Source: Leptobrachium leishanense (taxonomy: Eukaryota; Chordata; Amphibia; Anura; Megophryidae). From it: a stretch of 64,000 bases of DNA. Below the pieces are notes generated by a model, which worked only from the letters and a program-made list of their open reading frames with translations, made no database searches and was not told the origin of the DNA. Positions 32,757-43,832 of the stretch are shown piece by piece. Position numbers and translations under genes: made by a program. The stretch lies in NCBI GenBank assembly GCA_009667805.1, contig CM019069.1, positions 59,203,422 to 59,267,421 on the forward strand. Direction: 5' to 3'. Every line of letters begins with the position of its first letter. Positions within the stretch are counted from its first letter, which is position 1.

Positions 32757-33043
32757 AAAACACAAAGAGGTCCTCGTCCAAAATTAAAAGGCAATTAACA
32801 GGCAATTGAAAGGACGTGGCAGTTGTTGTGCTGAAAGTACTTGAAAAGCGTGGAAATCTGTTTTTTCCTGCACAGAACCAGGAAGCTCAAGCTAAAATGT
32901 AAATGTAGTATCTTTTTTTGTCCAGCAGAGGGAGACCTCTGCCTGCCCAAAAGGGCTTACCTACAGTGAACGTATGGAGAGGGACAGCTCTGCATATATT
33001 TATTGAGTAGGATATGGAAAGACATTTTTTTTATGGACAATCA

Positions 33044-33110
33044 CTTATTTATTTATAAACTATTTTACCAGGAAGGATATATTGAGATTTCTCTCATTTT
33101 CAAGTATAGA
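33044..33110 (-). repeat. LINE A/SINE 3' tail fragment, reverse orientation
   Basis: ttatttataaa, ttttaccaggaaggata and gagatttctctc are the reverse complement of the LINE A and SINE tail. No tRNA-like head remains in reach, so it is a 5'-truncated fragment of either. Confidence 0.7.
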
Positions 33111-33710
33111 AGGTGTTAATGAACACACAATGTCTCTTTCTTCAGCTAAATGGTCTCTCTGGATGCCTGTTCCCAGGGTTCAAGTCCCAAAAAAAGTAGT
33201 GTGGGAACTCAGCAAGCTTTATCTCCCCAGTTAGCAATTATCATCTCACATTTACCACAAACATACACTCAAATCTGATATATTTATGTATATATGTGGA
33301 TTTTAGCAAAAATGTATTATAAATTCTATGTTTATTGTGACTTTGCAGTAAAAGATGATTAATTAAACACCTGCATACAAGGTTTATATTTTATGGGACC
33401 AATGGGAACGCAGTTCTATCTGCAAAAATAATGGAGGAACTGCATTCTGACACATTCCCCCTGGACTTGACGCCTCGCTGTTCCATAACTTAAAGATAAA
33501 TGTAGAGATTGTGTACTTACATATATATTCATGTTAAATCATTCACTTAACAGAATATGCTATAGTTAATATTCTATTTCTACTAAATTAAAAATGACAA
33601 TCTTTGAGAATACCAATGTAGTCCTTTCAAGCTTCACTGATACCAGGTTTTTTTAAGATTGAAACATATCTTAAGATATAATTTATATGCAGAGGATGAC
33701 ATAAACATAA
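33111..33710. other. Anonymous sequence
   Basis: Nothing recognised beyond short AT-rich stretches. Confidence 0.5.
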
Positions 33711-34221
33711 GGGGTTATTCAGAGAGCACCGAAATATCGCCAATATTTCAGTGTTCTCTCGTTCCCCGCAGTACCCTGCACTTCGGGGAATCAAAGTTCC
33801 CCACCCTGCGGTGAATTCAGCATTCACTGCAGGGTCCCCGGAGTGCAGGGAAAACCCGCTGCAATCCCGCCTAACTCCTGCCGAAAACCCGCTGGAAAAA
33901 CAACGCCGAACACACACCGGAAAAAGCCGGCGAACCGCCGAACACAGCGCAGACCAGCCGCCAGAAAAAGTCGACAAGCAGACGAACGGGGTAAAAAAAA
34001 AAAAAACGTACCCTTGAAAGTGTCAAAATTTAAGCGTTGTTTGCAAAAAAACTACTGAACTGAAATGCCTGGAATTTACATAAAAGATCCAATGAATGAT
34101 AATAAAAAGGTCTGTTACAGAAAAAAGAAAAAACGCTATTAAAAAAAAAAATGGAAAAATCCAGAAAAATGCCTAAAAGATCCTAAACAAAATCAATGAA
34201 TAAAGAGACTTTTTACTGCAG

Positions 34222-34938
34222 ATTAAAATATTCAAAGGTATCCACGATTCGACCATGTCTTCATTCAAGAAATTCCTCTGCTTCACTCCTGCTGCGTGCA
34301 TACTTTTCTGCATTTTTTGTATCATCCCCATGCTGATTATTTTTCACTTTAATGTCTTCCCTCCATTTCTGTTAGTTTTGTACTATCAAATCCTTTGTTT
34401 CCCCACCATGCTTCTGCCTCCCCTCCCCCACCTCCCCCTTGCATCTCATTACCTAACAGCTCTGCCTTTCCTTCATTCAGCTCATCACACACAGCCACAA
34501 CTACAGACTCTGCACGCTTAAGGACTTCAAAGCTCATCACACACAGCCACAACTACAGACTCTGCACGCTTAAGGACTTCAAAGCTCATCACACACAGCC
34601 ACAACTACAGACTCTGCACTGCCACCCAGTCCTAGGCCCAAACTCATTCATTCCCCTCCACCTGTAGCCACTTTATTCTAATCAACCTGTGGCTTGCTAT
34701 TTTCTCTCTAGCCACCAGATCCACACTCCCCAGCTCCTCTTCTGTTTCACCTACCCCTGTCCTTTAGATTGTAAGCTCATGGGATGTCTAGCTGAGCACT
34801 TGTGTAAAGTGCTGTATCAGTAGGACAATTATCCTAAGGGCAGGGCCATCTGTTCCTTCTGTGTTCTAGTATGTCTCGTGTCTGCACACCCCCATTGTAC
34901 AGCGCTGCGGAATATGCTGGCGCTTTATAAATACAGAA
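34222..34938 (+). mobile_element. L2-type LINE 3' end inserted in the hairpin element
   Basis: It ends with tgtacagcgctgcggaatat, a ggcgctttataaata box and an (AAT)n tail, the same ending as 36926-37432. gattgtaagctcatggg upstream is also family sequence. The 5' part (34250-34440) is C/T-rich and not recognised. 34479-34619 is a 52-bp tandem repeat. It sits between the tactgcag and aacggtttattag blocks that are adjacent in the 31016 copy. Confidence 0.7.
34479..34619. repeat. 52-bp tandem repeat, 2.7 copies
   Basis: Units beginning gctcatcacacacagccaca start at 34480, 34532 and 34584 and are essentially identical, ending before gccacccag. The low divergence suggests recent local duplication. 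Confidence 0.92.
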
Positions 34939-35254
34939 TAATAATAATAAACGGTTTATTAGATATTGAATTAAAACGAGAATATTTTTAACATTGAAGC
35001 TTATGGGGTTTGCCTGAATAAACCTGCCGAATTGAAAGCACCGAACAGCAGGACACTTTGGCAAATTTTCACTGCTGTTTGGTGTTCTCTGAATAGATTA
35101 ACCATTGCTTCTCTATGGGGGATTTCACTGCTGTCCAACAGGCACCGTACCAGCAGGCAATTCGCCAAAATTTGGCGTACTGCCTGCTCTCGTACAGGAA
35201 AATTGCCTTTTCGGTGACATTTTGGAGCCAGATCAGCTCTCTCTGAATAACCCC

Positions 35255-36299
35255 TTCAGTTTTTCCAACTTGAAAAATACCTTCCTGTGTATGAATACAT
35301 AAATGCTTATGGATCATGAATTACATCAATGTGAATTTTTGAGTATTTTGGATTAGTTCCATTTTTTGTGTGAGTAGTCATAAGGCCAGACTGGGCAAAA
35401 ACAAATTACAGACCGTTTATACAATATGAATAGTGATTCCCATGCGCAGAGAAGAGCACTTTACAGAGGCAGGGGTTAACGGGAAATGGGTAGCGGTCTT
35501 GGAAGGTTCTTGGATTTTTTTGCAATTTAGGTATAGGGAAAAGACGATGGAATTGTTTCCAGAGGTAAATACATCACCCCCCTTTTTTTCAGTTGTTTGT
35601 AGCACTTGCATGATTTCTTTTTTATGTAAAGTATATTGTAAATATTTAATGCCAGATTGATAGTTGCACGCTTGCAATCTAGTGCTGGCTACATTTTATA
35701 TAAAACAGGTATAATGGGACCGCGTGTAGGTTCACTGAGCATGACACATGATCCAACACTCTTTTCTCACCTTGCATTTAAGAGGTTAATTGTAAAATTG
35801 TGGTTGCTGCTATCCTTTTGTTTGCAAGTACCAGCCAAGTGATAGCCAGACTAAGCAAATATACAGAGTAGCACAAAAGGAACTGTAATACCTATTACCA
35901 TGGCAACAGTGACATCATTTCATCTTCAGCTCGGGAAGATGCTGTGTCAGTTCTTTGCATATTATCTTTTCAAGGTAAAAATATATTTTAACATCACGGC
36001 CTTGACACAGCAGTCTCATAACAGGGTGAAGACACTGTCTGTAAGGCAGAATGGAAAATTATAAGCGAAAATGAGTGAGACAGCTGTATAAATCTGATAC
36101 GGTATACCTTATCTTACCTTTCTGTCACTGTACCATGATAAACTGATACAAATGGTTCTTAGATGTGTAAGTAACAGGACAAAAGGAGGGTCCAATGGAA
36201 CTGATGGCACAAACGGGGAATGTATTTATAAATAGAACTTGAAAAAGGACCTTAACATCTTAATACTCATGTTTTTAATGATAAAATGTACCCTTAAAG
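35255..36299. other. Anonymous sequence
   Basis: No convincing coding region or repeat ends in this 1.0-kb stretch. Confidence 0.5.
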
Positions 36300-36448
36300 C
36301 AGGGATCAGCAACCTTGGCCCTCCAGGTGTTTTGGATCTACTGTACATCGCCCATTGATGCTCACTCACTCACTCACTCGCTTGGCTGAGCATCATGGGA
36401 AAAGTTAGTTTCAGAATATCTGGGAGGGCAAGGTGGCTGACCCCCTAC
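36300..36448. mobile_element. Short inverted-repeat element (cagggatcagcaacc ends)
   Basis: Left arm cagggatcagcaaccttggc and right arm (complement of aaggtggctgaccccctac) form inverted repeats extending through ccctccag and a tagtttcag-type box, about 45 bp per arm. A (CTCA)n run at 36360-36380 interrupts the centre. This type of short palindromic element is common in frogs. No TSD resolved. Confidence 0.72.
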
Positions 36449-36854
36449 TTTCAGGGACCCTCTAACATTTAAATTTAATGTTAATATTAGAGTAAACGTG
36501 TGGCAATCTTTTGACCTGTACGTGTTATGAAAACCCGATCTTTCTAGAACAATGAGAAATTCCCATATATTTTAATGGCAGAAGAAAGAAAGAGCGTAAA
36601 TAACTCTCTTACCTACTTCTTCACTGGCAAAATGTCATAAAAAATAGGTTATACGCTATATTCTTGGGCTACAAGTCTCTACGACACAAAGTATGGGCCA
36701 TGTGTTACGAAGCAGTAATAATAGACAACTATGGAAAGTGGTTGTATACAATTTTCATTTTATCCAGCTCCTCTCCAGTGGTCAAGTCCTAAAATAATAA
36801 GTGTGGGAACTCAACAAGAATTCTGTCCATTTCAGTCTCAAAGATTACAGTTAC
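36449..36854. other. Anonymous sequence
   Basis: No recognised feature. Confidence 0.5.
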
Positions 36855-37500
36855 AAGTTTTTATAAAGCGGTAACAAGTTCTGTAGCGCTGTACAATGGG
36901 AGGCAAAATAACAAATATACATACATATCCTTATCCTTACCTACAAAACCCTCACTAACTCAGCTCCCCACTACCTGTCCTCACTAATCACCAAATACAC
37001 CCCAGCCCGCTCCCTAAGGTCAAACAGTGACCTGCGCCTAGCTTCTCCCCGCATCACCTCTTCCCATGATAGACTGCAGGATTTCTCACGCGCAGCCCCC
37101 ACTCTCTGGAACGCTCTCCCTCGTACTGTCAGACTGTCCCCCAACTTCTCTTCCTTCAAACGCTCCCTTAAAACGTTCCTATTTAGGGAAGCCTACCACC
37201 CAACTCACTGACGCAACCATCAATCACTCTCACCTTGCAGTCCTCTCCTCCTGTTTCCAACCCCAACCCTCCTAGATTGTGAGTTCCTACGGGAATAGGG
37301 CCCTCATCTCCTCCTGTACTGTTTGTCAAATGTTGTTCAATATATTGTAACCCTGTCTATACTGTGCTTATTGTACAGCGCTGCGGAATATGCTGGCGCT
37401 TTATAAATAAAGAATAATAATAATAATACAGGTTCAACATACAGAACAGTAGGTGAGAGGACCCCGCCCAAGAGCTTACAATCTACTGGGAGCCATAGCA
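36855..37500 (-). mobile_element. L2-type LINE tail (minus) split by a plus-strand copy
   Basis: 36855-36925 (tttataaagcggtaac, gtagcgctgtacaat) and 37433-37500 (ggaccccgcccaagagcttacaatct) read as two halves of a minus-strand tail of the same LINE family. The plus-strand copy 36926-37432 lies between them. The minus copy has lost all coding sequence. Confidence 0.6.
36926..37432 (+). pseudogene. L2-type LINE: end of ORF and 3' tail
   Basis: The frame reads ALTNSAPHYLSSLITKYTPAR, RSLRSNSDLRLASPRI, AAPTLWNALPRTVRLSPN and SFKRSLKTFLFREAYHPTH, allowing small shifts. This LWN.LP...FK..LKT.LF block is the usual C-terminus of L2/CR1-group LINEs. After the ORF come gattgtgagttcctacggg, acagcgctgcggaatatgct and an (AAT)n tail. 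It is 5'-truncated, as usual for target-primed insertions. Confidence 0.82.
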
Positions 37501-39018
37501 GCTGCAGCACTTCTTTATGCATGAGTATGTCATTCCTCTGGCAAACATGGAGAAATTGGCATTCCTACGCCTTCTCAATGTACTTAAGTCCTAGAAAAAC
37601 CCTTAAAAATTTATATTTTTTTCTATAAAATTGTGTCTTAATATAAATGTATTGCAGCTTCCCAGTATATCAGCCAAATGGGAACTAAGTTCCTCCTGCT
37701 AAAATAGTGAGAGAACTGCGTTCCTAGGAGCTCCTGTTGGACAGGACACTGCTCCTCTCCATGATGACACTGTAGTGCCTGTCCTGATCAGGTGCACTTT
37801 GGCCGTAATATCCCCTTTTATAATGAAGAAAAGTGTAACTATATCTCCATTCTTGTAATCATTAGGTCAGACCCTCTGGTTCAGGAAAGACAACCATTAC
37901 ATGCCTCCTCTTCCATTTCTACGATGTCAAAGAAGGGAGCGTTCAAGTACAGTAGATGGTCAGGGCATTCCTACATTTGAGTGTCACCTGGTGCAAGGGG
38001 CCAGAACTTACAAAGCCTACTATAGAGTGTCAGCCCTGCAGAGAAGTCATGTTTCAACTCAATTTCAGACAAGTTTTCCATTCATATATAAACGAGTGGA
38101 CCCAGACAAATCCTCAAGGACGATCGATGGTGCAGGACATTTGCATTTGGGGTCGTGATTTGGCCTGGGCCCTCACGGTTTCTTGTCTCAAGCTGATACC
38201 TTCTGGTTTAAACGTTAGGAGCACATCTGTTATTATTTATTTTGCAGCAATACACAATATACAGTTGCGCAAACCGGAACAATATTATACATTACACTGA
38301 AAAAGGGGGGGGGGATTATTCTTCAGACCAGCAAATTTAAACCAGATTTGCAATGAATTTGCAAAACATAAATAAAAGAAAAAACAACAAACAAATGCTT
38401 TTGTAAACCCAATTTCTGCTATCGTCACAAACTCAAGATGCAACTGTCAGATGCGCCAATGAATGCACGGGAAGGGTTGTTATTCAGTGGCACATAGCAA
38501 ACATTTCTACGTGAAGAATGGCAAGTAGAGGCAGGATGTGTTTATGAGGCAGACTCTTCTAATGTCACTCTATCAGTGTCCAAATGAGACCTCATAAGCA
38601 CAAAGAATTCCTGTTCAGCAACAGAAAATGTCACCATTTATAGACTATCTGCACAACGAAGTCCGCACAAGCAGATTGTGAGCAACAATGTCTTCCTTTG
38701 TCCTGCAAAGATCCCTATTGTCTGCAGTTTATAATTATGCCAAGTCGGTGGCAAACATTAACAGCTTTATGGCCAGTCATAAGTCATTTATTTTCTATTT
38801 TTAAGGAGAACAGTGTGTAATGCCGAGCAGTAATCACTATTAAAATACCGTTGTGTGTGACTCGAGGTTAGCAAATATAAATATGAGGCCTGCATTATGT
38901 TTTAAAGTAAATAATTTCCAAGTGAATACCATGGGTACAGTAAATGGACTCAACAGAGTGAAAAGTATCAATGTTCCCTGTGAGGGTTTGAAGAACCCCT
39001 CTGATCCTCCATAATATA
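37501..39018. other. Anonymous sequence
   Basis: This 1.5-kb stretch has no recognised repeat or exon. The frames at 37792-38300 lack any protein-like pattern known to me. A G run lies at 38307-38315. Confidence 0.5.
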
Positions 39019-39844
39019 CAGGGTGTCCATAAAGTCTTTACAATTTCAAAAAATTATTTCAAAGGCAAATGAAAAGACAGAAAGTGAAAATTATTACAAA
39101 ATGAGACGTATATATTTAATTTTTTTTGCCTCATTTAGTACACCTCTATATGGGCACCATTAGTTGCACGAAGCACATCAAGACGGTACTCTATCTCTTG
39201 CCATGCTCGCTGTAGCATATCCTCATCAATGGTGGCAATGGCATCAATGATCCTCTGCTTTAGATTAGTGATGTCCCGTACCTTTGTTCCATACACAATA
39301 TCTTTAACATAACCCCATAAAAGGAAGTCGAGGGGAGTGATATCTGGTGAAAGAGGTGGCCAGGGAATTGGGCCACCCCTTCCAATCCACCGCTCTGCAA
39401 ATGTTTCATTTAGGAACCCATGAACATGCAGTCCCCAATGTGGTGGTGCACCATCTTGCTGGAGAATGATGGTTGGTTGAAGGTCATGTAGTTGTGGTGC
39501 TACATATTCAGTCAAAAGGTAAAGGTAAATATTTGCAGTAATTGATGTCTCGGACCAATGTTTTGATTGCACATGATCCCACACCACACATTCATCTAAA
39601 GCAGAGGATCACTGATGCCATTGCCACCATTGATGAGGGTATGCTACAGCCAACATGGCAAGAAATCCAGTACCGTCTTGATGTGCTTCGTGCAACTAAT
39701 GGTGCCCATATAGAGGTGTATTAAATGAGGCAAAAAATACTTAAATTCAAACGTCTCATTTTGCAATAATTTTCACTTATCTGTCTTTTCATTTGCCTTC
39801 ACAATAAATTTTCAAAATTGTAAAGAGACTTTACGGACACCCTG
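39019..39844. mobile_element. Fold-back mariner-type element
   Basis: Ends CAGGGTGTCCATAAAGTC and its near complement (gactttacggacaccctg) are flanked by TA on both sides (39017-39018, 39845-39846), the Tc1/mariner target. The right 250 bp (39590-39844) repeat the left 260 bp in inverse orientation, including transposase C-terminal codons. The element is therefore a fold-back derivative with long terminal inverted repeats and one truncated transposase gene. Confidence 0.9.
39135..39587 (-). pseudogene. Mariner-type transposase, C-terminal half
   Basis: A 150-residue frame carries LQQDGAPPHWGLHV (second catalytic Asp), RWIGRGGPIPWPPLSPDIT and PLDFLLWGYVKD (third Asp), then the LKQRIIDAI...LRATNGAHIEVY C-terminus. 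The N-terminal DNA-binding domain and first catalytic Asp are missing, so it cannot act. The opposite arm encodes a second copy of its last 45 residues on the plus strand (39597-39724). Confidence 0.85.
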
Positions 39845-40081
39845 TATTATAACTGTAGCACTGTACAGAAACTACCTTCCATTCGGCTAGGCTTCCCTCT
39901 CTCCTAATACATGGCTTGCGAAGAATGGTCTCTGTGGTGGGGTACACTGTACAGAGAAAGAGAGTGAGATATAGAGAAAAAGAGAGAGAGATGGTTTGGT
40001 AATTAGCTGAATAGTTGACAAGAAATTAAACTTCATATCTATCAAACGGACTACGAGTCCCAGGAGTGCTAGTCTGACTTA

Positions 40082-41705
40082 CAGTCAGGTCCAGAAATAT
40101 TGGGACATCGACACAATTCTAACATCTTTGGCTCTATACACCACCACAATGGAGTTGGAATGAAACAAACACCATGTGCTTTAACTGCAGACTGTCAGCT
40201 TTAATTTGAGGGTATGTACATCCAACTCAGGTGAACGGTGTAGGACTTACAGCAGTTTGCAGATGTGCCTCCCACTTGTTAAGGGACCAAAAGTAATGGG
40301 ACAATTGGCTTCTCAGCTGTTCCATGGCCAGGTGTGTGATATTCCCTCATTACCCACAATTACAATGTGCAGATAAAAGGCCCAGAGTTAATTTCAAGTG
40401 TGCTATTTGCATTTGGAATCTGTTGCTGTCAACTCTCAAGATGAGAACCAAAGAGCTGTCACTATCAGTGAAGCAAACCATCATTAGGCTGAAGAAACAA
40501 AACAAACCCATCAGAGAGATAGCAAGAACATTAGGTATGGCCAAAACAACTGTTGGGAACATTCTCAAAAAGAAGGAATGCACCGGTGAGCTCAGCAACA
40601 CCAAAAGACCCGGGAGACTACGGAAATCAACTGTGCTGGTTGATCGAAGAATTCTTTCCCTGGTGAAGAAAACACCCTTCACAACAGTTGGCCAGATCAA
40701 GAACACTCTCCAGGAGGTAGGTGTATGTGTGTCAAAATCAATAATCAAGAGAAGACTTCACCAGAGTGAATACAGAGGGTTCACCACAAGATGTAAACCA
40801 TTGATGAGCCTCAAAAACAGGAAGGCCAGATTAGAGTTTGCCAACACCTAACAAAGCCTTCACAGTTCTGGAACAAGATCCTATGGACAAATGAGACCAA
40901 GATCAACTTGTGCCAGAGTGATGGGAAGAGAAGAGTATGGAGAAGGAAAGGAACTGCTCATGATCCTAAGCATACCACCTAATCAGTGAAGCATGGTGGT
41001 GGTAGTGTCATGGCGTGGGCATGTATGGCTGCCAATGGAACTGGTTCTCTTGTATTTATTGATGTGACTGCTGACAAAAGTGTTTTCGGCAATATTATCT
41101 GCTCACATTCAGGCAAAAGCTGCAGAACTCATTGGACGGCACTTCACAGTGCAGATGGACAATGACTCAAAGCATGGTTGCAAAAGCAACCAAAGAGTTT
41201 TTGAAGGGACAGAAGTGGAATGTTATGCAATAGCCAAGTCAATCACCTGACCTGAATCCCATTGAGCATGCATTTCACTTGCTGAAGACAAAACTGAAGG
41301 GAAAATGCCCCAAGAACAAGCAGGAACTGAAGACAGTTGCAGTAGAGGCCTGGCAGAGCATCACCAGGGATGAAACCCAGCGTCTGGTGATGTCTATGCG
41401 TTCCAGACTTCAGGCTGTGATTGACTGCAAAGGATTTGCAACCAAGTATTAAGAAGGGAAAGTTTGATCTATGATTATTATTCTGTCCCATTACTTTTGG
41501 TCCCTTAACAAGTGGGCGGCACATCTGCAAACTGCTGTAAGTCCTACACCGTTCACCTGAGTTGGATGTACATACCCTCAAATTAAAGCTGACAGTCTGC
41601 AGTTAAAGCACATGGTGTTTGTTTCATTCCAACTCCATTGTGGTGGCGTATAGAGCCAAAGATGTTAGAATTGTGTCGATGTCCCAATATTTCTGGACCT
41701 GACTG
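40082..41705 (+). mobile_element. Tc1-type transposon, nearly full length
   Basis: Terminal inverted repeats start cagtcaggtccagaaatat and extend about 140 bp through tgggacatcgacacaattct and accaccacaatggag. TA dinucleotides flank both ends (40080-40081, 41706-41707). The length, 1624 bp, and one central transposase gene are standard for Tc1 elements. Confidence 0.95.
40441..41452 (+). pseudogene. Tc1 transposase, frameshifted
   Basis: The ATG at 40441 begins MRTKELSLSVKQTIIRLKKQ, followed by a first helix-turn-helix (IREIARTLGMAKTTVGNIL), a GRPR-like hook (KRPGRLRK) and a second helix-turn-helix (TTVGQIKNTLQEVGVCVSKS). A stop at 40849 ends the frame. Further on are WTNETKIN, where the usual first catalytic Asp (WxDE) is Asn, GGGSVMAWACMAA, QMDNDSKH (second Asp) and SQSPDLNPIEHAF (third acidic residue). 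Total length about 335 codons fits the family. Several stops and shifts make it inactive. The product would excise and insert the element at TA sites. Confidence 0.9.
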
Positions 41706-41707
41706 TA

Positions 41708-42794
41708 TGTTTTGGACCTGATGCATAGTTGCCAACTGTCCCAGTTTTCCTGGGATGGTCCTGGGTTAGTGATTGTTACAATTGTCTTGGAATGCTAAAG
41801 TTAACTCATTCATTGTTAGACTCAGATCTCAGAACAGAGACCGGGGTCAATTAGCTCTCGGGACACCAAGCACAAATCCAGAACCATCCCTTGAAAACCC
41901 GATGTTGGCCATGTCACTGGGCACCCAAGTGGGCAAAATATAGACAGCTTATGATATTCAAAGTTCTGTGAAGCTTGGAATAGCATCACAAAAGTTGTAT
42001 ACATCTACATCTGGAACGCAAACACATTTAACAAGTTGCAAGTAGCTCTCTCCATCAGATATGCCCATTAATAGTCTTATTTATGTGGGAACAGTAGTTT
42101 ATCTGAAATGTTGTAAATGCTAAAGTATACTGCAGGAAGAAGTTGTTGGGTATTTCCTGCCTTTGAAGTAGAGAATTTTAGTGAATGCTGGAATTACCGT
42201 CTTGCAAATTACACTCAAATTAGATAAGGGAACAATTTGATGGTGTACTCCAAGGAATTTTGTGAACTGAAGCAATCAATGGTAACCAATCCACTCACAA
42301 ATCAGCTAAATTACAACAGTACTTTAATTACAGAACTAAAGACATTATAACATTAGCCCACTAGGTATTATCATTATTTTCAGGACATTCTATATGTAAC
42401 TCGTTTCTCTATTTCTCTACTAAAACATATCAACTAATGTCTTGGCTCTTTCAGCTTCTTATTTTCATGACCTTAACTGTTGCCACTGGTCCAGATGGTT
42501 TAGTATGGAAAAGATGCATTTTTTTTTAATGTGTCGAAAAAAGAGGGGCTAAAAAAGATGCGTCCAAAGCCGCGGCCAAACTGGACGCTTTTGAAATTTG
42601 GCTATGGCCAATTTTTGATGCTCAGAATTTGGTTTCGGCTGAATTCGGCACTCCAGGCCAAAATGGAGCATCATTTTAATTAGCTATGGTTAGAAATTAG
42701 GGTTAGAGTTAGAGATTGGGGTTAGTTTACCATTTGTACTTCTTCTAGGGTGAGCGTTACATTTACGGTTAGATTTAACCTGAACCTTAACAAT
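41708..42794. other. Anonymous sequence
   Basis: No recognised gene or repeat ends in this 1.1-kb stretch. 42685-42725 has a few ttagggttagagt repeats, too short to classify. Confidence 0.5.
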
Positions 42795-42917
42795 CTGCTC
42801 CATTTTTGCTTCATTTTTAGGTAACAGATTCTGCCCCCTCTTTTGACACTCGCTTTGCTTGCTTTCAAAAGAAGGGGCAGATACTGTGGCCTATAAATGA
42901 AGCAAAAGATGGAGCAG
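42795..42917. repeat. Perfect-type palindromic element, about 123 bp
   Basis: ctgctccatttttgcttcat at the left pairs with atgaagcaaaagatggagcag at the right, and ctgccccctcttttga with tcaaaagaaggggcag. The arms are about 52 bp around a loop of roughly 15 bases. It lies 25 bp from the hairpin element at 42942. Confidence 0.8.
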
Positions 42918-42941
42918 TGCTAGAGCTAGGGTTAAATTATC

Positions 42942-43832
42942 AGGGTTATTCAAAGAGATCCGAATTGCTGGAGAAAGGTAACCGAACGCTGAAAATCAGC
43001 GTTCAGTTACCTTTTTTGGCCATTCAGCTATCCAGAGAGCAGGCAATTCTCCAAATCCTGGCGAATTGCCTGCATATATGGTGCCTGTTCGAGGGCAGTG
43101 AAATCCCCATAAAAAAGCACTGCTTCGGCTATTCAGAGAACACAAACCAGCAGTGAAAGGTTCCCGAAATGCCCTGCCATTCGGTGGTTTAATTCGACAG
43201 GTTTATTCAGGAGAATCCCATTGGCTTCAATGTTAAAAATATTCCCGTTTTAATTCATTATCTAATAAACCATTCATTATAAAATTCTGCAGTAAAGAGT
43301 CTCTTTATTTATAGATTTTTCTGGATATTTGAAGCATTTTTTGGATTTTTTTTTTTTTAAAAAGTCAGATTTTTTTTAACACTTATGTTTTCTGTAACAG
43401 CCCTTTTTATTATCATTCCTTGGACCTCATATGTAAATTTCAGACATTTTCGCTCAGTAGTTTCTTTTCAAACAGCGTTTCACTTTGCACACATTCAAGC
43501 AAACTGTTTTCCTAATTTATTCACTGCCTTCGTCTGCGGTGTCGGCTTTTTCCGGCGGCTTCGCTGCGTGTGATCGGCTCCTGCTTGGGTTTTTCCGGCG
43601 TCTTCGACAGGTTAATCCAGATGTTTTTGAGGGTTTTCGGCGTGCATTCGCCTGGTTTTCGCCAGGTTTTCGGTGGGTTTTTGGCAGCTTTTCCCTGCAC
43701 TTCGACAGCCCTGTGGTGCTTGCAGAATACACCGCAGGGTGGGCGAAATGGGAAAGCCGATTTGCACCGAATTGAAGAGAACGAAAAGTCACCGAACGTG
43801 CGGTGACTTTTCGAATCTCTTTGAATTACCCT
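42942..43832. mobile_element. AGGGTTATTCA hairpin element, complete copy (891 bp)
   Basis: It starts AGGGTTATTCAAAGAGA and ends tctctttgaattaccct. It is the reverse orientation of the 31016-31907 copy, with length differing by one base. The ggtaacc hairpin is at the left (about 42976-43018), the gtcacc hairpin at the right (about 43781-43816), and the caggcaattc stem at 43031-43070. No coding potential despite two longish frames (43485-43792). Confidence 0.85.

Larger units (their letters stand above)
33711..35254. mobile_element. AGGGTTATTCA hairpin element, variant copy split by an L2-type LINE tail
   Basis: The ends GGGGTTATTCAGAGAG (33711) and its complement at 35239-35254 define it. The left subterminal hairpin differs from the 31016 copy (accgaaatatcgccaatatttc region), so it is a related subfamily. 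The middle (tttactgcag ... cggtttattagat) matches the 31016 copy but is interrupted at about 34222-34938 by a LINE tail. Net length without it is about 0.83 kb. The right part shows the same ctctgaatag-punctuated modules. Confidence 0.75.

Noticed and set aside
34479..34619. CRISPR-like repeat array
   Set aside because: The 52-bp units are contiguous with no spacers. It is a plain tandem duplication in a vertebrate repeat.
37792..38300. Possible host exon in the anonymous stretch
   Set aside because: Three overlapping frames without known domains, without convincing splice context, and no codon bias visible by eye.
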